Shown here in pieces: positions 26,480-35,703 of a stretch of 64,000 nucleotides of DNA. The position numbers were made by a program, and so were the translations under genes. The DNA is from JAFKFI01 sp963795435 (GTDB lineage Bacteria; Pseudomonadota; Alphaproteobacteria; Acetobacterales; Acetobacteraceae). The stretch covers positions 2,480,001 to 2,544,000 of the forward strand of contig CAWCHV010000007.1 of assembly GCA_963795435.1 (NCBI GenBank). Reading direction: 5' to 3'. Positions within the stretch are counted from its first letter, which is position 1, and each line of letters begins with the position of its first letter. Below the pieces are notes generated by a model. The model worked only from the letters and a program-made list of their open reading frames with translations. It did not search any database and was not told where the DNA came from.

Positions 26480-29151
26480 GCGAAGGCAGCGATCAGGACA
26501 CGGGTAAGGGCCGGCTTTCCTTGCGACCCGCAGGGCGCATGGAGGTTGGCCGGACCGTGGACGCCGGCTCCGTCCGGCAGAGTTTCAGCCACGGCCGTTC
26601 CAAGGTGGTTCAGGTCGAGGTGCGCAAAAAGCGCGCGCCATCGCCCGGCAATCCGCCCGCGACGGGCGGGGCTGCTCCTGGCGCGCAGCAGGCGCGGCCG
26701 GGCGGACCGCCGGCGTCGCCGACCGCCCGTGGCGCCGGGCCGGGCAGGGCCGGCACATCCGGGCCGGTGCGGGCGCTGACCGCGACCGAGCTCGCGGCCC
26801 GTCAGCGGGCGCTGGCCGACCAGCAGCGCGAGAACGCCAAGCGCGAGGCCGAGAGGCGCGAGCAGGAGACCATCTCGATCCTCTCCGCCGCCGAGGAGGC
26901 GCGCAAGCGGGCCGAGGAAGAGGCCCGCCGCGCCGCCGAGGAAGAAGCGCGCCAGAAGGCCGAGGCGCAGGACGCGGCGCGTCAGGCCGCCGACGAGGAG
27001 CAGCGCCAGACAGCGATCGCCACCGCCGCGGCCGCTCCCGCTCCGGCGCCCGCCCGCGGCGCCGAAGAGGCGCGTCGCCGCCCCGCGCCCGCGCCGGGCG
27101 CGCCGGCGGTGCCGAGCGAGACGTTGCGGCTGCGTACCGGCCGAGCCGGCGAGGAAGAGGACGAGGCGCGTCCAGTCCGTCGCCCGGGCGGCCTCGGACT
27201 GCCGCCGCGCAAGCCCGCCGTGGTCGCGCCCAAGAAGGGGGTGGACGATCGCCGACGGGCTGGGCGCATCGATGTGCAGGCCGCCATCGAGGGCGAGGAC
27301 GAGCGCGTCCGCAGCCTGGCTTCCGTCCGCCGCCAGCGCGAGCGGGAGCGGCGGCAGGCCGAACTGGAGCGGCTGCGCTCCGATCAGGTGAAAGTCGTGC
27401 GCGACGTCATTCTCCCAGACACGATCACGGTGCAGGAGCTGGCCAACCGCATGGCCGCCCGCACGCCGGAAGTCATCAAGGCGCTGATGAAGCTCGGCGT
27501 CATGGCCACGGTCACGCAGACGCTGGATGCCGACACCGCCGAGCTGGTGGTGCAGGAATTCGGCCATCGCTCCCGCCGGGTCTCGGAAAGCGACGTGGAG
27601 ATCGGGCTCGAGGGCGCGGTCGATACCGAGGCCGAGCTGCTGGCGCGCCCGCCCGTCGTCACCATCATGGGCCATGTGGATCACGGCAAGACGAGCTTGC
27701 TGGATGCCCTGCGCGCCACCGATGTCGCGGCCGGCGAGGCCGGCGGCATCACCCAGCACATCGGCGCCTACCAGGTGGAGATGCACTCGGGCGAGCGCAT
27801 CACCTTCATCGACACGCCGGGTCACGAGGCGTTCACCGCCATGCGGGCGCGCGGCGCCTCCGTCACCGACATCGTGGTGCTCGTTGTCGCCGCCGATGAC
27901 GGCGTGATGCCGCAGACCGTGGAAGCAATCCGCCACGCCAAGGCCGCCAACGCGCCGATCATCATTGCCATCAACAAGATGGACAAGCCGGACGCCAATC
28001 CCGACCGCGTGCGCAACGAGCTGCTGAGCCACGACATCGTGGTGGAGAAGCTCGGCGGCGAGACCCAGGACGTGGAGGTCTCGGCGACCGCCCGTACCGG
28101 GCTCGACAAGCTCGAGGAGGCCATCCTCCTGCAAGCCGAGATCCTCGACCTCAAGGCCAACCCGGATCGCGCCGCCGAGGGCACCGTGGTTGAGAGCCGC
28201 CTCGATCGCGGCCGCGGCCCGGTCGCGACGGTGCTCGTTCAGAAGGGCACGCTCTATCAGGGCGACATCGTGGTGGCGGGCGCCGAATGGGGCCGGGTGC
28301 GCGCGATGCTCGACGACAAGGCGCAGCCGCTCAAATACGCCGGACCGTCCACGCCGGTCGAAATCCTCGGCCTCGCGGGCGTGCCCGCCGCCGGCGAGCC
28401 GCTGGTCGTGGTGGAGGCGGAAAGCCGCGCCCGCGAGATCAGCGAGTTCCGCGCCCGCAAGCTGCGCGAGAGCGCCGCGGCGGGCAACGTCGCCGCGCGT
28501 GGCACCTTGGAGCAGATGCTGTCGCGCATCGTCGCCGGCGAGCAGAAAGAGGTGGCCGTCGTCATCAAGGCGGACGTGCAGGGCAGCGCCGAGGCGATCG
28601 CCGCCACGGTGATGAAGCAGGCGCACGAGGAGGTGCGGGTCCGCGTGCTGCACAGCGCGGTGGGCCAGATCACCGAGAGCGACATCCAGCTCGCCAAGGC
28701 GTCGAACGCCGTGGTGGTGGCGTTCAACGTGCGCGCCACCAGCCAGGCTCGAGACCTCGCGCAGCGCGACGGCGTGGATATCCGCTACTACTCGATCATC
28801 TACGACGTCGCCGACGACATCGAGAAGCTGGTGCGCGGCAAGGTCGCGCCCAAGGCGCGCGAGCGGTTCCTGGGCTACGCCGAGGTGCGCCAGGTGTTCA
28901 ATATCACCAAGGTCGGCAAGGTGGGCGGCTGCATGATTACCGACGGCGTGGTGCGGCGCGGCGCCGGCGTGCGGGTGTTGCGCGACAACGTGGTGATCCA
29001 CACGGGCGAGCTGTCGCAGCTCAAGCGCTTCAAGGACGACGTGCGCGAGGTGGCGCGCGGCTACGAATGCGGCCTCTCCTTCGCCAACTTCCACGACCTG
29101 CAGGAAGGCGACGTGGTGGAGTGCTACGAGACCGAGATGGTGCCCGGCTAG
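26476..29151 (+). CDS. infB: translation initiation factor IF-2
   Basis: 891 residues. N-terminal part (about 1-300) is Ala/Pro/Arg-rich with a long charged coiled-coil (AEEARKRAEEEARRAAEEEA). Then IF2_N (ITVQELANRMAARTPEVIKA), the GTPase domain with G1 GHVDHGKT, G3 DTPGHE and G4 NKMD, followed by domains II-IV ending QEGDVVECYETEMVPG. It places initiator tRNA on the 30S subunit. ATG 26476 overlaps the ylxR stop. Frame intact. Confidence 0.97.
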   Translation: MSEGSDQDTGKGRLSLRPAGRMEVGRTVDAGSVRQSFSHGRSKVVQVEVRKKRAPSPGNPPATGGAAPGAQQARPGGPPASPTARGAGPGRAGTSGPVRALTATELAARQRALADQQRENAKREAERREQETISILSAAEEARKRAEEEARRAAEEEARQKAEAQDAARQAADEEQRQTAIATAAAAPAPAPARGAEEARRRPAPAPGAPAVPSETLRLRTGRAGEEEDEARPVRRPGGLGLPPRKPAVVAPKKGVDDRRRAGRIDVQAAIEGEDERVRSLASVRRQRERERRQAELERLRSDQVKVVRDVILPDTITVQELANRMAARTPEVIKALMKLGVMATVTQTLDADTAELVVQEFGHRSRRVSESDVEIGLEGAVDTEAELLARPPVVTIMGHVDHGKTSLLDALRATDVAAGEAGGITQHIGAYQVEMHSGERITFIDTPGHEAFTAMRARGASVTDIVVLVVAADDGVMPQTVEAIRHAKAANAPIIIAINKMDKPDANPDRVRNELLSHDIVVEKLGGETQDVEVSATARTGLDKLEEAILLQAEILDLKANPDRAAEGTVVESRLDRGRGPVATVLVQKGTLYQGDIVVAGAEWGRVRAMLDDKAQPLKYAGPSTPVEILGLAGVPAAGEPLVVVEAESRAREISEFRARKLRESAAAGNVAARGTLEQMLSRIVAGEQKEVAVVIKADVQGSAEAIAATVMKQAHEEVRVRVLHSAVGQITESDIQLAKASNAVVVAFNVRATSQARDLAQRDGVDIRYYSIIYDVADDIEKLVRGKVAPKARERFLGYAEVRQVFNITKVGKVGGCMITDGVVRRGAGVRVLRDNVVIHTGELSQLKRFKDDVREVARGYECGLSFANFHDLQEGDVVECYETEMVPG

Positions 29152-29175
29152 GGATGGGGGCGTGAGGCAACGGAC

Positions 29176-29574
29176 GTGAAGAAGCGCGGGCTTGCCGATG
29201 CCGCTCCATCGCAGCGGCAATTGCGTGTCGCCGAGGAGGTCCGTCACGTGCTGGCGGACCTTTTCGCTCGTACCGACTTTCGCGACCCCGAGCTGGCGGG
29301 CGAGCACATCACCGTCACCGAGGTAAGGATCAGCCCCGACCTCAAGCACGCGACCGCCTTCGTCGCCCGGCTCGGCCGCCCCGACGTGGACGCGCTGCTG
29401 CCGGCGCTGAAGCGCGCGACGCCGTTCCTGCGCGCCAACGTGGCGCACGCGCTGCGGCTGAAATTCGTTCCCGACCTGTCGTTCCAGCCCGACACCGCGC
29501 TGGAATACGCGACCAAGATCGACCGCCTGCTGCACACGCCGGAAGTCGAGCGCGATCTGGAGAAGCCGCGATGA
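29176..29574 (+). CDS. rbfA: 30S ribosome-binding factor A
   Basis: 132 residues from a GTG start. RQLRVAEEVRHVLADLF, HITVTEVRISPDLKHATAFV and LRLKFVPDLSFQPDTALEYA are the KH-like RbfA fold. It binds 16S rRNA helix 1 in late 30S maturation. It follows infB by 24 bp, and its TGA overlaps the ATG of the antitoxin gene that interrupts the usual rbfA-truB junction. Confidence 0.96.
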   Translation: MKKRGLADAAPSQRQLRVAEEVRHVLADLFARTDFRDPELAGEHITVTEVRISPDLKHATAFVARLGRPDVDALLPALKRATPFLRANVAHALRLKFVPDLSFQPDTALEYATKIDRLLHTPEVERDLEKPR

Positions 29575-29852
29575 GCGGCGCGCGTAACGAGATGCACGAG
29601 TGGAAGCTGCAGGAGGCGGGCGCGAAACTCGACGAGGTCGTGCGGCTCGCACACGAGGAGGGTCCGCAGGCGCTGACCCTGGACGGCGAGCGACGTGCGG
29701 TCGTCATTTCCGCGGAAGCATATGCCTCCCTTTCATCAGGTCCGACCGACCCCTTTGTGGATTTCCTGCTGGCTGGTCCACCGTGGGATGATGAGTTCGT
29801 CGAAAGCATTCTCGACAGGTCTCGCGACACGGGCCGCATCGTCGAGTTCTAA
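29571..29852 (+). CDS. Phd/YefM-type antitoxin inserted in the infB operon
   Basis: 93 residues. The part MHEWKLQEAGAKLDEVVRLA with QALTLDGERRAVVISAEAYA is the Phd/YefM antitoxin N-terminal fold. The C-terminal tail (WDDEFVESILDRSRDTGRIV) should bind the PIN toxin. The first ATG (29571) overlaps the rbfA stop; a second at 29592 starts at the family boundary. Its stop overlaps the toxin ATG (TAATG). The pair sits inside an otherwise conserved housekeeping operon. Confidence 0.88.
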   Translation: MSGARNEMHEWKLQEAGAKLDEVVRLAHEEGPQALTLDGERRAVVISAEAYASLSSGPTDPFVDFLLAGPPWDDEFVESILDRSRDTGRIVEF

Positions 29853-30243
29853 TGTACCTCATCGATACGTGCGTGCTTGCCGAAGCGAGACGGCGAGCCC
29901 CGCAGGCCGAAGCGGGGATGCGCTCGGCGCCGCGCGGGCAGACGTTCCTTAGCGTAATGACGCTCGGGGAGATCGAGAAAGGCGTCGCCCTGCGAGCCAG
30001 GAAAGACAAGGCGGCGGCCGCGTCGCTGTCGCGCTGGCTCGACGGGGTGAGGCAGCGTTTCGCGGGCCCGTCGATGACGCCGTGGCGCTTGAATGGGGCA
30101 GGCTGTCGTCGATCCGCTCGCGTCCTGTCGCCGACGCCCTGATCGCCGCGACGGCGCGCGCCTCTGGCAAGATCGTCGTGACACGAAACGTCGCCGATTT
30201 CGCCGACGCCGGCGTTCAGATAGTCAATCCCTGGGCGCTCTGA
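29852..30243 (+). CDS. VapC/FitB-type PIN toxin, frameshifted
   Basis: Frame 1: MYLIDTCVLAEARRRAPQAE, TFLSVMTLGEIEKGVALRAR, RWLDGVRQRFAG. A second frame then carries PVDDAVALEWGRLSSIRSRP, VADALIAATARASGKIVVTR and NVADFADAGVQIVNPWAL to the stop at 30243. All PIN acidic residues are present across the two frames. Three or so residues usually found between RFAG and PVDD are missing, so a small deletion near 30060-30070 is more likely than a one-base error. The toxin may be truly inactive. Confidence 0.8.
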
Positions 30244-30265
30244 CCAGCGCCAGGAGAGGAGACCC

Positions 30266-31185
30266 ATGCGCCGCAAACGCGGCCGGCCGCTGGACGGCTG
30301 GCTCATTGTCGACAAGCCGCCGGGGCTGACCAGTACCGACGTGGTGAACCGCGTCCGCCGCGCCTTCGACGCGCAGAAGGCGGGGCATGGCGGCACGCTC
30401 GATCCGCTGGCGACCGGGGTGTTGCCGATCGCCTTCGGGGCGGCGACCAAGACCGTGCCCTACGTGATGGACGGCACCAAGCTGTACCGCTTCTCGCTCC
30501 GCTTCGGCGAGGCGCGGGATACCGACGATGCCGACGGAAAGATCACGGAAACCTCCGGCGCGCGGCCGTCGGATGCCGAGATCGCGGCGGCGCTGCCGGC
30601 GTTCCGGGGCGACATCATGCAGGTGCCGCCCGCCTTCTCGGCCGTGAAGGTGGCCGGCGAGCGGGCCTACGACATGGCGCGCCAGGGCCGGGCGCCGGTG
30701 CTGGAGCCGCGCCCGGCGCGGGTGGATCGGTTCGAGCTGGTCGAGCGGCCGAGTGCCGACGTCGCGGTGTTCGAGGTGCAGTCGGGCAAGGGCGTCTACA
30801 TGCGTAGCCTGTCCCGTGACCTTGCCGCGGCGTGCGGCACGCTCGGCCACGTCGCGGCCTTGCGGCGGCTGCGGGTCGGCCCCTTTCCCGAGGCGCAGGC
30901 GATTCCGCTGGACAAACTTGTTCCCGCGTCGGATACCCCGCCCGCTTCCCGGACCTTCTGCTCCCGGTCGCGACCGCGCTGGCCGACATCCCGGCGCTGG
31001 CCTTGACCGAGACGGAGGCCTCCGGCCTTTCGCATGGCCAGGCGATCAGCCTGGTCGCGCTGATGGGCCGCATTCCACGGGCGGCCGACCCCGATGGCGG
31101 GTTGGCGCGCGCCATGGCGGGGAGCCGCGTGATCGGGCTGTGCCGGCTGCAGGATGGCTGGCTGAAACCCGAACGGCTCCTCTGA
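30266..31185 (+). CDS. truB: tRNA pseudouridine-55 synthase, frameshifted near its C-terminus
   Basis: RPLDGWLIVDKPPGLTSTDV, GHGGTLDPLATGVLPI with the catalytic Asp, MQVPPAFSAVKVAGERAYD, and GVYMRSLSRDLAAACGTLGH are TruB motifs. After LVPASDTP the frame is lost. The other frame gives RFPDLLLPVATALADIPALA, the C-terminal region through RVIGLCRLQDGWLKPERLL to 31185. One missing base in the C-rich run 30936-30943 explains it. It forms pseudouridine 55 in tRNA T-arms. Likely a sequencing indel, since the rest is conserved. Confidence 0.93.
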
Positions 31186-31242
31186 GAACCCCTCTCCGAG
31201 CGCCCGCGCGTCCTTCGAACCCAAGAACGGAGAACAATTCCG

Positions 31243-31512
31243 ATGTCGACGACCGCGGAGCGCCGTGCGGCGCTCGTTTCCGAATACGGCACCAAGCCCG
31301 GCGACACCGGCAGCCCCGAGGTTCAGGTGGCGCTCATCACCGAGCGCATCCTCTATCTCACCGAGCATCTCAAGACCCACGCGAAGGATTTCCACTCGCG
31401 GCGCGGCCTGCTGATGCTGGTCGGCCGCCGCCGCCGCCTCCTCGACTACCTCAAGGCAAAGGACAACGCCCGCTATACCACTTTGATCGGGCGGCTGAAT
31501 CTGCGTCGGTAG
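31243..31512 (+). CDS. rpsO: 30S ribosomal protein S15
   Basis: 89 residues, the universal S15 length. MSTTAERRAALVSEYGTKPG, DTGSPEVQVALITERILYLT and RRGLLMLVGRRRRLLDYLK are diagnostic. S15 binds the 16S rRNA central domain. The order truB-rpsO-pnp is the classic one. A strong hairpin follows the stop. Confidence 0.98.
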   Translation: MSTTAERRAALVSEYGTKPGDTGSPEVQVALITERILYLTEHLKTHAKDFHSRRGLLMLVGRRRRLLDYLKAKDNARYTTLIGRLNLRR

Positions 31513-31523
31513 TCGCTGAACTG

Positions 31524-31556
31524 GCCGGCACCCGTCCCCATATGACGGGCGCCGGC
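31524..31556 (+). terminator. strong hairpin between rpsO and pnp
   Basis: GCCGGC-A-CCCGTC pairs with GACGGG-C-GCCGGC around a CCCATAT loop: 12 base pairs with one A.C mismatch, no U-run. In E. coli the rpsO-pnp gap holds a leaky terminator and an RNase III site through which PNPase controls itself; this hairpin is in the same place. Another GC hairpin (CGCCGCG/CGCGGCG) follows at about 31610. The 338-bp leader has no gene. Confidence 0.6.
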
Positions 31557-31850
31557 GATATCCCCGCGTCATGGTGGCGCGGGGCATCGCCCGGGGGCGT
31601 GTGAAAGCCCCGGCGCCGCGACCCGCGGCGGACGACAGAACGCCGATCCGGCAACCCCAGGGCGGGAGCCGCGACGGCGTTTCCGGCCACATGGCCCGCG
31701 GCTGCGCCCCTGGCGTAGCCCCCGGGTTCCGGCGCAGCCGCGCCGCGATCCCGGTCCATGCCGCCCGAGACGCCGTTTTCCGCCGGGACGATCGGATCGC
31801 ATTCGTGCTGCCCGTCCGCGTCGCGCATCCCGAAGGAACGACAAACAGCG

Positions 31851-34064
31851 ATGTTCAACTATTTCCGCAAGGAACTCGACTGGGGCGGCCGCAAGCTGAT
31901 CCTGGAAACCGGCAAAATCGCGCGCCAAGCCGACGGCGCCGTGCTGGCCCGATACGGCGACACCATCGTGCTCTGCACGGCGGTCGGCGTGCGTTCGACC
32001 AAGCCCGGCCAGGACTTCTTTCCGCTGACCGTGAACTATCAGGAGAAGGCCTTCGCCGCAGGCAAGATCCCCGGCGGCTTCTTCAAGCGCGAGGGACGTC
32101 CCTCCGAGAAGGAGGTGCTGACCAGCCGCCTGATCGACCGGCCGATCCGCCCGCTCTTCCCCGAGGGCTTCCGCAACGAGGTCCAGGTGGTCGCCACCGT
32201 GCTGAGCCATGACCTCGAGAACGACCCCGACATCGTCTCGATGATCGGCTGCTCGGCGGCGCTGACGCTATCCGGCATTCCCTTCTTCGGCCCGGTCGCA
32301 GCCGCCCGGGTCGGCTACAGCGACGGCAAGTACGTCCTCAACCCGACCATCGGCGAGCTCGACAGACCGCAGCTCGACCTGGTCGTCGCCGGCACCACCG
32401 AGGGCGTGCTGATGGTGGAGAGCGAGGCTCAGGAGCTCACCGAGGAGGTGATGCTCGGCGCGGTCAATTTCGGCCATCAGGCGTTCCAGCCGGTGATCCA
32501 GGCGATCATCGAACTCGCCGAGCGCGCCGCGAAGGAGCCGTGGACGCTTCCCGAGCCGTCCGAGGAGCAGCAGGCCCTCGCCGCGCGCGTCGACGCGCTG
32601 GCCCGCGCGCCGCTGGTCGAGGCGTACCGCGAGAGCCAGAAGCTGGTCCGCCAGGAGAAGGTCGGCGCCGCCAAGAAGGAGGCCGCGACCGCTCTTGCCG
32701 CCGAGGGGCTCGACGCGGAGCGCTCCAAGGGCCTGCTCAAGGAACTCGAGGCCGACATCGTCCGCAACGCCATCCTCGATACCGGCCTGCGCATCGACGG
32801 CCGCGACACCCGCACGGTGCGGCCGATCATCGCCGAGGTCGGCGTGCTGCCGCGCGCGCACGGCTCGGCCTTGTTCACCCGGGGCGAGACCCAGGCGCTC
32901 GTGGTCGCGACGCTCGGCACCGGGCAGGACGAGCAGATGATCGACGCCCTCGCCGGCGACTACCGTGAAAACTTCATGCTGCACTACAACTTCCCCCCGT
33001 ACTCGGTGGGGGAGGCCGGCCGCATGGGCTCGCCGGGCCGGCGCGAGATCGGTCACGGGAAGCTCGCGTGGCGGGCAATCCACCCGCTGCTGCCGAGCAA
33101 GGAGCAGTTTCCCTACACCATGCGGATCGTCAGCGAGATCACCGAGAGCAACGGCAGCTCCTCGATGGCGACGGTGTGCGGCAGCTCGCTCGCGCTGATG
33201 GACGCCGGTGTGCCGCTGAAGCGGCCGGTGGCGGGCATCGCGATGGGGCTCATCAAGGAGGATCGCGGCTTCGCGGTGCTGTCCGACATCCTCGGCGACG
33301 AAGACCATCTCGGCGACATGGACTTCAAGGTCGCCGGCACCGAACAGGGCGTGACCAGCCTACAGATGGACATCAAGATCACGTCGATCACGCCCGAGAT
33401 CATGCGGATCGCGCTCGATCAGGCGCGGGACGGGCGGATGCACATCCTGGGCGAGATGAACAAGGCGCTCACCGGGGCGCGCAGCGACGTCGCCGCGACG
33501 GCGCCGCGCATCACGATCATCAACGTGCCGAAGGAGAAGATCCGTGAGGTGATCGGCACCGGCGGCAAGGTGATCCGCGAGATCGTCGAGCAGACCGGCT
33601 GCAAGATCGACATCGACGACGACGGCACCATCAAGATCGCCGCGACCGAGCAGGAGAGGGCCCAGGCCGCCATCGACTGGATCAGGGGCATCGTGGCCGA
33701 GCCCGAGATCGGCGTGATCTACAACGGCCGCGTGGTAAAGACCGCCGATTTCGGCGCCTTCGTGAACTTCCTCGGCTCCAAGGACGGGCTGGTACACATC
33801 AGCGAGCTTGGCCAGGGCCGGGTCGCCAAGACCACCGACGTGGTCAATGTCGGCGACCAGGTGAAGGTGAAGGTGATCGGCTTCGACGAGCGCGGCAAGG
33901 TGAAGCTGTCGATGCGGGTGGTGGATCAGGCCACGGGCGCGGACATCACCGATCAGGTCGGCGCCAAGCCCGGGCGTGGCGGCGACCGCGACCGGGATCG
34001 CCGCGACCGCGCCGAGCAGCCGCCCCACCCGATCGAGCAGCCTCAGCCGGCGGTCGGCGAGTAG
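31851..34064 (+). CDS. pnp: polyribonucleotide nucleotidyltransferase (PNPase)
   Basis: 737 residues from MFNYFRKELDWGGRKLILET. Two RNase PH-like cores (KREGRPSEKEVLTSRLIDRP; HGSALFTRGETQALVVATLG; SEITESNGSSSMATVCGSSL), then KH (KIREVIGTGGKVIREIVEQT) and S1 (DFGAFVNFLGSKDGLVHISE) domains. It degrades RNA 3' to 5' phosphorolytically and joins degradosome-type complexes. An upstream in-frame ATG at 31758 is in the leader and not family-like. Confidence 0.97.
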   Translation: MFNYFRKELDWGGRKLILETGKIARQADGAVLARYGDTIVLCTAVGVRSTKPGQDFFPLTVNYQEKAFAAGKIPGGFFKREGRPSEKEVLTSRLIDRPIRPLFPEGFRNEVQVVATVLSHDLENDPDIVSMIGCSAALTLSGIPFFGPVAAARVGYSDGKYVLNPTIGELDRPQLDLVVAGTTEGVLMVESEAQELTEEVMLGAVNFGHQAFQPVIQAIIELAERAAKEPWTLPEPSEEQQALAARVDALARAPLVEAYRESQKLVRQEKVGAAKKEAATALAAEGLDAERSKGLLKELEADIVRNAILDTGLRIDGRDTRTVRPIIAEVGVLPRAHGSALFTRGETQALVVATLGTGQDEQMIDALAGDYRENFMLHYNFPPYSVGEAGRMGSPGRREIGHGKLAWRAIHPLLPSKEQFPYTMRIVSEITESNGSSSMATVCGSSLALMDAGVPLKRPVAGIAMGLIKEDRGFAVLSDILGDEDHLGDMDFKVAGTEQGVTSLQMDIKITSITPEIMRIALDQARDGRMHILGEMNKALTGARSDVAATAPRITIINVPKEKIREVIGTGGKVIREIVEQTGCKIDIDDDGTIKIAATEQERAQAAIDWIRGIVAEPEIGVIYNGRVVKTADFGAFVNFLGSKDGLVHISELGQGRVAKTTDVVNVGDQVKVKVIGFDERGKVKLSMRVVDQATGADITDQVGAKPGRGGDRDRDRRDRAEQPPHPIEQPQPAVGE

Positions 34065-34164
34065 TCTCTGGCCTGACCCGGGGATGCAAGGCCCCCCTTG
34101 CATCCCGGGCGGTTCGTCTGAAACCTTCCACCGGGACAACCGGCCTGACGAAGGACTTGGGTCC

Positions 34165-35577
34165 ATGAAGGCGATCAACGCGATCCGGATGGGTGGGATA
34201 GACGTCCTGCCGCTGGTGGAAGGCGGCAAGGGCATCTCGATCTCCAACGGGAGATCGTCCGGGAGTTGGGCGCTGGCGGGCGGCGTCGGCACGTTCAGCG
34301 CCGTCAATGCCGACAGCTACGACGCCAAGGGGCAGCGCATCCCGCAGGTCTATCACGGCCGCACGCGGCGGGAGCGGCACGAGGAGCTGGTCGCCTACTC
34401 GGTGCGCGGCGCCGTCGCCCAGGCGCGGCAAGCCTACGAGATGGCGTGCGGCAAGGGGCGTATCCACGCCAACATCCTATGGGAGATGGGGGCCGCCGAG
34501 CGCATCATCACCGAGGTGCTGGACCAAGCGAAGGGTCTCATCAACGGCATCACCTGCGGCGCCGGGATGCCCTACCGGCTGTCCGACATCGCCGCGCGGT
34601 TCGGCGTCTACTATTATCCGATCGTCTCCTCGGCGCGCGCCTTCAACGCACTGTGGAAGCGGGCCTACAGCCGCGCCGCCTCGCTGCTCGGCGGCGTGGT
34701 CTACGAGGATCCGTGGCTCGCCGGCGGCCATAACGGCCTGTCCAACAGCGAGGATCCGACCAAGCCGGAAGACCCGTATCCCCGCGTACTGGCGCTGCGT
34801 AAGCAGATGCGCGAGTTCGGCCTCGACAACACGCCGATCATCATGGCCGGCGGCGTGTGGTGGCTGGACGAGTGGCAGGACTGGATCGACAATCCCGAAC
34901 TCGGCCCGGTCGCCTTCCAGTTCGGCACCCGCCCGCTGCTGACCAAGGAAAGCCCGATCGGGGAAGCGTGGAAAAAGCGGCTGCTGACGCTGAAGGAGGG
35001 CGACGTCTTCCTCAACCGCTTCAGCCCCACCGGCTTCTATTCGAGCGCGGTGAACAACGGCTTCATCCAGGAATTGCGCGAGCGCAACGAGCATCAGGTT
35101 GCCTACAGCGCCGAGCAGGTGGGCGAGCACGTCGCCGAGTACGGCGTCGGACCGCGCAAGCGTCCGGTCTACGTGACGCCGGCGGACCTCCAGCGCCTGC
35201 GCGGCTGGGAGGCGGAGGGCTTCACCGAGGCGCTGCGCACGCCCGACAGCACGCTGATCTTCGTGACGCCCGAGAAGGCGCGGGAGATCGTCGCCGACCA
35301 GGTTGCCTGCATGGGCTGCCTGAGCCAGTGCCGCTTCTCCAACTGGAGCCAGCACGACGCCGACCACAGCACGGGCAAGAAGGCCGATCCCCGTAGCTTC
35401 TGCATCCAGAAGACGCTGCAGGACATCGCCCACGAGAGCAACGACGCCGTCACGCTGGAGCGAAATTTGATGTTCAGCGGCCATAACGGCTACCGGTTCG
35501 CATCGGACCCGTTCTACTCGAACGGGTTCATCCCGACGGTAAAGCAGCTCGTCGAGCGCATCCTGACGGGCAGATAG
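34165..35577 (+). CDS. nitronate monooxygenase-like flavin oxidoreductase
   Basis: 470 residues. A TIM-barrel FMN enzyme of the 2-nitropropane dioxygenase/NMO superfamily: GISISNGRSSGSWALAGGVG near the start, INGITCGAGMPYRLSDIAAR, then PVAFQFGTRPLLTKESPI. The long C-terminal portion contains a CMGCLSQCRFSNW segment that could hold a metal or disulfide. This longer clade is widespread in proteobacteria but poorly characterised. The start has no strong ribosome site; the frame is open further upstream. A clean hairpin follows the stop. Confidence 0.8.
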   Translation: MKAINAIRMGGIDVLPLVEGGKGISISNGRSSGSWALAGGVGTFSAVNADSYDAKGQRIPQVYHGRTRRERHEELVAYSVRGAVAQARQAYEMACGKGRIHANILWEMGAAERIITEVLDQAKGLINGITCGAGMPYRLSDIAARFGVYYYPIVSSARAFNALWKRAYSRAASLLGGVVYEDPWLAGGHNGLSNSEDPTKPEDPYPRVLALRKQMREFGLDNTPIIMAGGVWWLDEWQDWIDNPELGPVAFQFGTRPLLTKESPIGEAWKKRLLTLKEGDVFLNRFSPTGFYSSAVNNGFIQELRERNEHQVAYSAEQVGEHVAEYGVGPRKRPVYVTPADLQRLRGWEAEGFTEALRTPDSTLIFVTPEKAREIVADQVACMGCLSQCRFSNWSQHDADHSTGKKADPRSFCIQKTLQDIAHESNDAVTLERNLMFSGHNGYRFASDPFYSNGFIPTVKQLVERILTGR

Positions 35578-35601
35578 AACTCCGCGCTTTCGAAGAGGCG
35601 G

Positions 35602-35628
35602 GAACGGCCGGGTACTGCCCGGCCGTTC
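35602..35628 (+). terminator. hairpin terminator after the NMO-like gene
   Basis: Perfect 11-bp stem GAACGGCCGGG / CCCGGCCGTTC with loop TACTG, followed by TCGTTTGC. The U-run is weak, but the position 25 bp after the stop codon fits termination. Confidence 0.7.
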
Positions 35629-35657
35629 TCGTTTGCAGAGAAGCTAGACGAAACCGT

Positions 35658-35690
35658 ATTTCGATACATCTTTAATTTCGATATATCGAA
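35658..35690 (+). promoter_or_regulatory. direct repeat plus palindrome, PadR-type operator candidate
   Basis: ATTTCGATA occurs at 35658-35666 and again at 35675-35683, and the second copy extends into the perfect palindrome TTCGATATATCGAA (35677-35690). It lies 14 bp before the PadR-type gene in an unusually A/T-rich 50 bp. YqjI and other PadR proteins bind such inverted repeats in their own promoters, so autoregulation is likely (inference). Confidence 0.6.
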
Positions 35691-35703
35691 CACGGAGAGC
35701 TTC

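Noticed and set aside
24187..29652. Minus-strand open frame of 1821 codons opposite nusA-ylxR-infB-rbfA
   Set aside because: It is the antisense of well-identified genes. Long antisense frames without stops are expected at this GC content, and its protein is Ala/Arg/Gly/Leu-rich without domains.
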